Shown: piece by piece, positions 1 through 4,039 of the stretch
Layout of the letters: the number at the start of each line of letters is the position of its first letter
Numbering within the stretch: position 1 is the first letter of the stretch
NCBI GenBank assembly: GCA_003660905.1
Contig: QMVB01000061.1
Location: 1-5,652 of the forward strand
Source: Candidatus Nanohalarchaeota archaeon
GTDB taxonomy: Archaea > EX4484-52
Direction: 5' to 3'
Length of the DNA: 5,652 bases
Notes under the pieces: model-generated
The model's database searches: none
Told to the model about the DNA's origin: nothing
The model's input: only the letters and a program-made list of their open reading frames with translations
Made by a program: the position numbers and the translations under genes

Positions 1-2
1 GC

Positions 3-9
3 TTTTTTT
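3..9 (+). terminator. T7 tract, possible terminator of an upstream + strand gene
   Basis: Seven consecutive T on the + strand at the left edge. T-tracts alone can terminate archaeal transcription. No upstream gene is visible, so this is a guess from composition. The same run could also be part of a coding sequence that enters from the left. Confidence 0.2.
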
Positions 10-31
10 GGAGCAAATTTCTTTTTGCCGA

Positions 32-65
32 AACTAAACTACTTGCGAAATTTTGCAGTTTAGTT
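32..65. repeat. Inverted repeat H1 (9-bp perfect arms)
   Basis: AACTAAACT (32-40) is perfectly complementary to AGTTTAGTT (57-65), with a 16-base loop. The inner bases 45-47 and 54-56 could extend the stem with one G-T wobble. The loop begins ACTTGC and ends TTTTGC, which resembles the loop of inverted repeat H5 at 196-238 (contains ACTTGC, then a T-run and TG). H1 may therefore be the tail of a further, diverged unit of the same repeat family. It lies just left of the core of repeat copy 1. Confidence 0.6.
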
Positions 66-72
66 GCGATGC

Positions 73-148
73 AAAAAAAATACAAGCGATATTGATAGTA
101 TTTATGTGTTCTGCTTGTATATTCGACCGCAAAGAGCGGGTGAATATA
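73..148 (-). ncRNA. Candidate small non-coding RNA on the minus strand, copy 1
   Basis: Seen in sequence, read on the minus strand: TATATTC (148-142) pairs with GAATATA (124-118). Inside that, CCGC (139-136) pairs with GCGG (130-127), closing a 5-base loop; one G-T wobble and one mismatch separate the two helices. A second stem follows, ATACAAGC (120-113) with GCTTGTAT (87-80) around a 25-base loop, and runs straight into a T8 tract (80-73). Bases 118-120 are shared by both stems, so both cannot form in full at once. A TATA-like box lies about 26 bases upstream of the first hairpin. Promoter spacing, two hairpins and a T-tract give a transcript of about 75 nt. It belongs to no RNA family I recognise. 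Transcription is inferred, not shown. Confidence 0.35.
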
Positions 149-155
149 TTCGAAG

Positions 156-188
156 ACGCAATTAGTATTATATATAAAATAATTGCGT
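156..188. repeat. Inverted repeat H4 (9-bp perfect arms)
   Basis: ACGCAATTA (156-164) is perfectly complementary to TAATTGCGT (180-188), with a 15-base AT-rich loop that contains the minus-strand TATA-like box. In repeat copy 2 the matching position holds a different but still perfect palindrome, AACGCAA-A-TTGCGTT (5603-5617). Self-complementarity is kept although spacing and part of the sequence changed. Confidence 0.65.
171..178 (-). promoter_or_regulatory. TATA-like box for the candidate minus-strand RNA
   Basis: On the minus strand these bases read TTTATATA, which fits the archaeal TATA-box consensus. The box centre is about 26 bases upstream of position 148, where the first hairpin of the candidate RNA begins. 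In copy 2 the equivalent stretch reads roughly GAAATAAATG on the minus strand, a weaker match, so the two copies may differ in promoter strength. Confidence 0.35.
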
Positions 189-192
189 TTAA

Positions 193-393
193 GATTATAT
201 CGCGCCGCATTACTTGCATTTTTTTGTGCCGCGATATACACCAACAGATGCAGGATTTAATATTGGCTATGCAATTGCAAAATCACAAGAACTATCGCCG
301 GTTTATGTTTGCATGAATGGAAAAATTTTTGTTCCTGAAGAAATAGTTAAACTTCTTTCCGAAGGCAGAGTTGGTTCTATATATGCTCAATAA
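193..393 (+). pseudogene. C-terminal remnant of a gene, weakly nucleoside deoxyribosyltransferase-like
   Basis: This 66-codon open frame ends in TAA and has no ATG before codon 41; the only upstream candidates are TTG at 214 and GTG at 226. Its first nine or so codons lie in the diverging end of repeat copy 1. From about 239 onward it reads like real protein: residues 19-29 (DAGFNIGYAIA) resemble the D-x-G-x3-[EN]-[IL]-GYA signature of the nucleoside 2-deoxyribosyltransferase-like fold. A beta-strand-like PVYVCMNGK follows, then a helix VPEEIVKLLSEG. A T7 tract ten bases after the stop fits a genuine gene 3' end. I infer a gene that lost its 5' part where it meets the repeat. Alternatively a short protein starts at the GTG. 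The family resemblance is weak and comes from motif only. Confidence 0.42.
196..238. repeat. Inverted repeat H5 (9-bp perfect arms plus 3 bp)
   Basis: TATATCGCG (196-204) is perfectly complementary to CGCGATATA (230-238). After a two-base CC bulge, GCA (207-209) pairs with TGC (227-229). The loop (210-226) contains ACTTGC and a T7 run. In repeat copy 2 the left arm instead reads TATATCAAACAACA, and its partner would lie beyond the end of the window. The right arm overlaps the open frame of the truncated gene at 193-393, so H5 probably spans the junction between repeat and gene remnant. Confidence 0.6.
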
Positions 394-403
394 CGTAACT
401 CTA

Positions 404-410
404 TTTTTTT
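404..410 (+). terminator. T7 tract, terminator of the truncated gene
   Basis: Seven T on the + strand, ten bases after the TAA at 391-393. Archaeal RNA polymerase terminates at T-tracts without needing a hairpin. The position directly after a stop codon supports the upstream frame being a former or actual gene. Confidence 0.45.
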
Positions 411-426
411 AACTCAAAAGAATAGT

Positions 427-517
427 GTGAATCTCGTGGAAATCTGTGTTAATCTGTGGATTAAATCGGCTTCCCGTGGTTTCTGTGGATTAAAATCATT
501 TTCATGCGTCTTCCGTG
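427..517. repeat. Degenerate GTG-rich intergenic repeat
   Basis: At least six variants of a short unit close to TCTGTGG/CCGTGG occur in about 90 bases: CTCGTGG (433-439), TCTGTG (443-448), TCTGTGG (453-459), CCCGTGG (473-479), TCTGTGG (482-488) and CCGTG (513-517). TCTGTGGATTAAA is repeated exactly at 453-465 and 482-494, 29 bases apart. From memory, similar motifs occur in intergenic DNA of unrelated prokaryotes; I cannot confirm that here. It lies between the T7 terminator and the promoter of the next gene. No open frame of note covers it. Confidence 0.6.
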
Positions 518-524
518 AATATAC

Positions 525-531
525 TTATATA
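525..531 (+). promoter_or_regulatory. TATA-like box of the coiled-coil protein gene
   Basis: TTATATA is centred about 26 bases before the ATG at 554. That puts the expected transcription start at or next to the start codon, giving a leaderless or nearly leaderless mRNA. No Shine-Dalgarno sequence is present before the ATG, which agrees. Confidence 0.55.
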
Positions 532-553
532 GTTTTATTACCATATTATCATC

Positions 554-1081
554 ATGGGCGTTATCATAAATAGTTTAGAAAAAATAAAAAAATGGCATCC
601 TCTTAGAAAAAAAGAGGAAGATTCATTTTCGACTCAAATCAGGAATTCAGATGAAAATTATCTCAGAGATACTCCTGAAAACATAAAAGAAGAATTCAAT
701 TCAATGCAGCAGTCTATGCTCTCTCCAGAGGCAGGGCGTGGAAGAGGAGGATATGAAGCCCAATCTTACGAGCCAAAACCGCCTTCTTCTTATGGCAGCA
801 GACCGCCGGTAGATAACAGTCCTCCTATGATGATGGACAACAATCCCCCTCTTGCAAGAGAGCAATATGGCAGGAGGCAGCACGGGCAAGGCGGTTTTGA
901 GGAGCAGGGAAGAATTCCTTTTGAAGAGCCGGCACCGCTGTCTATGGATGCCAGCCTAAATTCTCCTGAAATGGAAAAGCTCGATACAGTAATGATAGAA
1001 CTTAGGAATATTAAAGCTCAAAACACACAGATTTTAAGCGAGATAAGATTAATACAGGATAGGCTCAGGAGAGCCTATTAG
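554..1081 (+). CDS. Hypothetical low-complexity protein with C-terminal coiled coil
   Basis: I do not recognise a named family for this 175-residue protein. The N-terminus (1-25) is an amphipathic, lysine-rich segment with no signal peptide. Residues 54-133 are low-complexity, rich in Pro, Gly, Ser, Gln and Arg (PP and MMM runs), and likely disordered. Residues 143-171 form a regular heptad: L143, V146, L150, I153, N157, I160, I164, I167 and L171 occupy a and d positions. The Asn at an a position is typical of parallel dimeric coiled coils. It is probably cytoplasmic and oligomeric, perhaps a scaffold or adaptor; that is inference. The ATG at 554 is supported by a TATA-like box about 26 bases upstream. 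Its 3' end overlaps the convergent Mch homologue by 33 bases. Confidence 0.75.
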   Translation: MGVIINSLEKIKKWHPLRKKEEDSFSTQIRNSDENYLRDTPENIKEEFNSMQQSMLSPEAGRGRGGYEAQSYEPKPPSSYGSRPPVDNSPPMMMDNNPPLAREQYGRRQHGQGGFEEQGRIPFEEPAPLSMDASLNSPEMEKLDTVMIELRNIKAQNTQILSEIRLIQDRLRRAY

Positions 1082-1903
1082 ACTCTTTACGCTAAATGCT
1101 TCCAGAGGCATATTATTCATTGAACCTGCTTTTTTGTAAATCTCTCCAAAGCTTTGGCTTTTAAATCCTGAATTTTGCGTGGTGTATTTTTGCAATATAT
1201 TATCTTTTATTTTTCCGCTCAGTACAACTTCTGCATTGTATCTCAAGCAGTCATTTAAGTAAAATGATGCATCATCGCAGTTTTCTATTTTGTTCAGGTC
1301 GGCAGTGCAGCTGCTTTTCGCCTCATCAACAGGGCAGTTTAAATTGTCAAAATGCATCCTGAAGATTGCAGTTTCTATTGCGCGGGAAAGAATATTTGCT
1401 GTCTGGGCAATTTTGCTCTCTTTTTCAAGCACCAAAACCTGCGCATTTTTTATGCTGTATTCAGACATAAGTTCGCATATTGCTTCTTTTGAAACAGGCA
1501 CATCCGCTTCTTCAATGCAGATTACGCATTCATCAAATGTTTCTTTTGTACTTATTTTGGCAAATATGCTTTTTGGCTTTTTAAGCATTGCCCTTACAGG
1601 TCCGCTTACAAGCATGCCTTTTGTTTCCCATGCCATTTGCAGGCCAAGGCATGCAAAGACGGGATTTTTTAGTTTTACATCAATGCGTATTTTATTGAGT
1701 TTCTCTGTTGCGGAAATGTCAGCTAAATTTCCAAGGGAATGGGAAGCGAACAAAACGCCTGCTTCTATCGTGTTTTTTAGGAAGCAAATGCAGGATTCAT
1801 AAATAGATTCCTGATGTTTTATTAATTTGGGGTTGATTTTCATTAAATTAAATGACGGCAAGATATTAAAAGATTTTATTGCTAATATGTCATAAATTAG
1901 CAA
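1049..1903 (-). CDS. mch: Divergent methenyltetrahydromethanopterin cyclohydrolase (Mch) homologue
   Basis: Mch interconverts methenyl-H4MPT and N5-formyl-H4MPT in the archaeal C1 pathway. This 284-residue frame matches the family in order: EAG-LF-LGNLADIS (47-64; family EAG..F...LGGLADV), NPVFACLG (80-87), SGPVRAM (100-106; family GSGPARAL), an EE-ADVP segment (131-136), and SRAIET (173-178). In the last, R174 and E177 align with the Arg and Glu I recall as catalytic. A C-terminal block SFGEIYKKAG (251-260) also fits. Divergences: the APIAPV motif is missing, the GWK-VGD-F region is shortened, and the C-terminus stops roughly 20 residues early (usual length about 315-325). The start is uncertain. 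TTG at 1903 keeps the family's N-terminal helix; ATG at 1843 would give 264 residues. No Shine-Dalgarno is seen, and a TAATAT box lies near 1939-1945. It could be an active variant, a paralogue with a changed substrate, or a decaying gene. Confidence 0.7.
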   Translation of the reverse strand: MLIYDILAIKSFNILPSFNLMKINPKLIKHQESIYESCICFLKNTIEAGVLFASHSLGNLADISATEKLNKIRIDVKLKNPVFACLGLQMAWETKGMLVSGPVRAMLKKPKSIFAKISTKETFDECVICIEEADVPVSKEAICELMSEYSIKNAQVLVLEKESKIAQTANILSRAIETAIFRMHFDNLNCPVDEAKSSCTADLNKIENCDDASFYLNDCLRYNAEVVLSGKIKDNILQKYTTQNSGFKSQSFGEIYKKAGSMNNMPLEAFSVKSLIGSPEPILY

Positions 1904-1967
1904 GAGATTATTCTTTTTGTTGGCACAGTGTTTTTAGGATATTAGAAATTGAAAAATTCATTACATA

Positions 1968-2489
1968 CTATTGCATTTTTTTTAATTGATATGTTTCTTT
2001 TGCGATTGTATTTAATGGAATGAATTCATTATTAGTTTTCTCTGAGGAATATTCTTTCTTAACAAATGCAATTGCCGCAGTTTCACTGGTAAGTTTTAGA
2101 AAATCCAGATTATCTAATAGTTGCTTTCGGATTTCCTTTTCTGTATTTTTCGCTTTTTCTCTAAATTTTTCTCCACATTTTGCACAATAGCCATAGTTGT
2201 TAAACAGCTTTCTTTCTTTTTTGCATTGTTTACAGAGATCTTCGTCAGGAATCTTTTCTTCTGGTTTATCTACTTTTTCGGATAAAGACTCGATAGTCTC
2301 TCTATCTATTCTTTGTTTTTTATCTTCTTCTATTTTTTCTCTATGAAATTCATAATACTTTTCAAAACTCAAAGACTTTCTGAAAGCTTCTGGCATTTGA
2401 TTGTACGCTTCAAAAATCCCCAAATCAACATCTTTAACTTCTAACACTTCTTCTTTAATAAATTTTTTTAAATCAATTTCTTCTTCCAT
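1968..2489 (-). CDS. Hypothetical zinc-ribbon protein
   Basis: This is a 173-residue, strongly charged protein that I cannot assign to a family. C86, C89, C102 and C105 form a CX2C-X12-CX2C motif with the second pair followed by Gly (CAKCGEKF), the pattern of a small zinc ribbon or rubredoxin-like knuckle. The flanks are Glu/Lys-rich and likely helical (44-81 and 107-131). No signal peptide or membrane segment is seen, so it should be cytoplasmic. A role in nucleic-acid or protein binding is possible but unproven. The ATG at 2489 is supported by a TATA-like box about 31 bases upstream. It is transcribed away from the AAA ATPase gene across a shared 118-base promoter region. Its stop lies 64 bases before the TTG start of the Mch homologue, with a T5 run (minus strand) between them, so co-transcription is possible but weakly supported. 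Confidence 0.75.
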   Translation of the reverse strand: MEEEIDLKKFIKEEVLEVKDVDLGIFEAYNQMPEAFRKSLSFEKYYEFHREKIEEDKKQRIDRETIESLSEKVDKPEEKIPDEDLCKQCKKERKLFNNYGYCAKCGEKFREKAKNTEKEIRKQLLDNLDFLKLTSETAAIAFVKKEYSSEKTNNEFIPLNTIAKETYQLKKMQ

Positions 2490-2516
2490 CTTATTATTTT
2501 GTATTGATTTATTAAC

Positions 2517-2524
2517 TTATAAAA
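2517..2524 (-). promoter_or_regulatory. TATA-like box of the zinc-ribbon gene
   Basis: Reads TTTTATAA on the minus strand, centred about 31 bases before the ATG at 2489. That implies a leader of only a few bases. No Shine-Dalgarno lies between the box and the ATG. Confidence 0.5.
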
Positions 2525-2577
2525 TTATCTGAATTTCACGTAAAAACTACATATCTCATCATTCACAATACAACAAA

Positions 2578-2585
2578 TATATAAA
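2578..2585 (+). promoter_or_regulatory. TATA-like box of the AAA ATPase gene
   Basis: TATATAAA is centred about 26 bases before the ATG at 2608, placing the transcription start at the start codon (leaderless). It is directly adjacent to the palindrome at 2586-2607, so a protein bound there would block the polymerase start region. Confidence 0.6.
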
Positions 2586-2607
2586 GTTATATTGCCAAGA
2601 ATATAAC
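2586..2607. promoter_or_regulatory. Operator-like perfect palindrome before the AAA ATPase gene
   Basis: GTTATATT (2586-2593) and AATATAAC (2600-2607) are perfect inverted 8-bp arms separated by GCCAAG. The palindrome fills exactly the space between the TATA-like box and the ATG, with no overlap into the coding region. That geometry fits an operator for a dimeric repressor acting on the start site. If transcription started upstream, it could instead be a short hairpin in the leader. The regulator is unknown. Confidence 0.5.
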
Positions 2608-3939
2608 ATGGAACTAAAAGACATAATTGAAGTATTATCACCTTTGAATTTCTGGGGCAGGGAACAGGAGATAGGAATAAAAAGAGAGGAATATTTGAAT
2701 AAAATTGCAGAATTGTCAGAGGCAAAAGACATGGCGGTTTCAATTACAGGAATCCGAAGATGTGGGAAAACAACACTCGCAAAGCAGTATTTAAAAGAAA
2801 ACATCGAAAAAGGATTTAAAAAAGAGCAGACACTCTATATTAATTTTGAAGAGCCGAAATTTGAGCCATATTTAAATACCGATTTTCTTGACGAAATATA
2901 CAGAGCATACAGGACATTTATAAACAGAGACGAATCCTGCATAATTGTTCTGGATGAAGTGCAGAATCTTACAGGATGGGAAAAATGGGTGCGAATCATG
3001 CTCGAAAAAAAAGAAAAAGCCAAAATAATCATAACAGGGTCTAATTCAAAACTAATTGATTCAGAACTCTCGACTGTCCTGACCGGCAGAGCATTGGTCA
3101 AGCGAGCATATCCTCTTGATTTTGCGGAATTTCTGCTTTTCAAAGGCAATGAAATGCAAAAGAGCCAGTACATGGCAAAGGCAGGGATTATTCGGAATAA
3201 TATGATAGAATATATCCTATCAGGAGGATTTCCCCAGATAATTAATGAAAAGGAAAATCTAAAGGCAGAGATACTGAAGGAAATATTTTACGGGATTATC
3301 AACAAGGATATAATCAACAGATATGGTTTTAAAAATCCGCATCTTGTAAAGGTAACCGCAGAGTTGATTATCAATAATTATTCCTCTTTGCTGAGCGCAA
3401 ATAGGTTAAGGAATTCCCTTGTAAATATATTTAAAGAAAATCTATCTCCCAATCATATAATAGAAATTATGAAGAGTTTTGAAGATACCTACCTGCTGCA
3501 TTATGTTCCATTGTTTTCTAAAAAAGTAAAGCAAATAAAGCAATATCCTAAAAAAATATACTGTGTTGATACAGGAATAATCAATGTAGTTGCTCTAAAA
3601 TATTGCCAGAATTTCGGAAAACTGGCAGAAAATATAGTGGCTGTTTATTTAATAAGAAAATACAGGAAAGAAAACATATTCTATTGGCGCAACATCCAGC
3701 AGGAAGAGGTTGATTTTATAATAAAGGAAAATTTTGATGTAAGCCAAATTATACAGGTCTGCTGGAATATGGACGAGGAAAAAACAAGAAAAAGAGAAAT
3801 AAGGTCTTTGCTAAAGGCAGCAGAGGAATTTAATTTAGACAAAGGTCTGATTATAACAGAAAATACCCAAACTGAAGAGATTGTGGAAAATAAAAAAATA
3901 ATCTGCATCCCTTTGTGGAAATGGCTTTTGGAAAATTAA
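2608..3939 (+). CDS. AAA ATPase of the AAA_14/DUF4143 type
   Basis: This 443-residue protein has a complete P-loop ATPase core. Walker A is GIRRCGKTT (48-56, with K54 and T55), Walker B is IIVLDE (112-117, with D116 and E117), and a sensor-like ITGSNS lies at 142-147, followed by the family's LTGRA (159-162). The C-terminal part (about 335-443) is the DUF4143 region, a restriction-endonuclease-like fold: E341, YWR (359-361), EEVDF (366-370), then IQVCW (382-386) where active nucleases carry E-x-K. The C-terminus IPLWKWLLEN is typical of archaeal members. The length is normal and the frame intact. The family is abundant in archaea but has no established function; links to defence, mobility or chaperone-like roles are only hypotheses. 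No membrane segment or signal is seen. Expression probably starts at a leaderless ATG under the adjacent palindrome. Confidence 0.88.
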   Translation: MELKDIIEVLSPLNFWGREQEIGIKREEYLNKIAELSEAKDMAVSITGIRRCGKTTLAKQYLKENIEKGFKKEQTLYINFEEPKFEPYLNTDFLDEIYRAYRTFINRDESCIIVLDEVQNLTGWEKWVRIMLEKKEKAKIIITGSNSKLIDSELSTVLTGRALVKRAYPLDFAEFLLFKGNEMQKSQYMAKAGIIRNNMIEYILSGGFPQIINEKENLKAEILKEIFYGIINKDIINRYGFKNPHLVKVTAELIINNYSSLLSANRLRNSLVNIFKENLSPNHIIEIMKSFEDTYLLHYVPLFSKKVKQIKQYPKKIYCVDTGIINVVALKYCQNFGKLAENIVAVYLIRKYRKENIFYWRNIQQEEVDFIIKENFDVSQIIQVCWNMDEEKTRKREIRSLLKAAEEFNLDKGLIITENTQTEEIVENKKIICIPLWKWLLEN

Positions 3940-4010
3940 TTCAGCCGCTCTTTTGGTTTATTGGGTTGATATTATTTTATTGCAGACAGAGAGTTTTACC
4001 ATTGCTATAT

Positions 4011-4017
4011 TTATATA
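4011..4017 (+). promoter_or_regulatory. TATA-like box of the DHH exonuclease gene
   Basis: TTATATA is centred about 26 bases before the ATG at 4040, which favours that ATG as the true start over the TTG at 3953. The 100-base gap after the ATPase stop otherwise holds only AT-rich sequence with no strong T-tract terminator, so some read-through from the ATPase gene is possible. Confidence 0.55.
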
Positions 4018-4039
4018 TTTAACATATATTTCATTTACA

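Larger units (their letters stand above)
69..220. repeat. Dispersed structured repeat, copy 1
   Basis: The 88-bp core at 69-156 matches 5496-5583 in the same orientation with three differences: one fewer A in the A-run (8 versus 9), one extra T near 92-93, and C111 in place of T. A second matching block of 21 bases follows (181-201 against 5609-5629, one mismatch). A weaker 19-base block (202-220 against 5630-5648) matches at 12 positions. The segment between the first two blocks (157-180) differs in sequence. All three core differences fall in the A-run or in the hairpin loop, not in predicted stem arms. This is a multi-copy intergenic element. The single-base indels change the reading frame within the core, so it is unlikely to be conserved as protein. 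Confidence 0.85.

Noticed and set aside
1..63. Possible C-terminal end of an upstream protein (about 20 codons, stop TAG at 61-63)
   Set aside because: Too short to judge; another frame across the same bases is also open, and no motif is recognisable.
88..112. C/D-box guide RNA signature in the hairpin loop
   Set aside because: A TGATAG-like string is present, but it is not a good C box (RTGATGA) and no CTGA D box sits at a suitable distance.
53..316. Open frame of 87 codons on the + strand across repeat copy 1
   Set aside because: It runs through stems and loops of a non-coding repeat. Copy 2 differs by two indels and a Ser-to-Phe change in the shared part, and the tail is out of frame with the more convincing gene remnant ending at 393.
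1290..1802. Long + strand open frame antisense to the Mch homologue
   Set aside because: The minus strand carries clear family motifs across the whole stretch. The antisense frame has no recognisable domain and reads as low-grade Ser/Phe-rich sequence.
3953..4039. N-terminal extension of the exonuclease from a TTG start
   Set aside because: It covers the TATA-like box and intergenic DNA, and the hydrophobic residues have no counterpart in the family. ATG 4040 has the correct promoter spacing.
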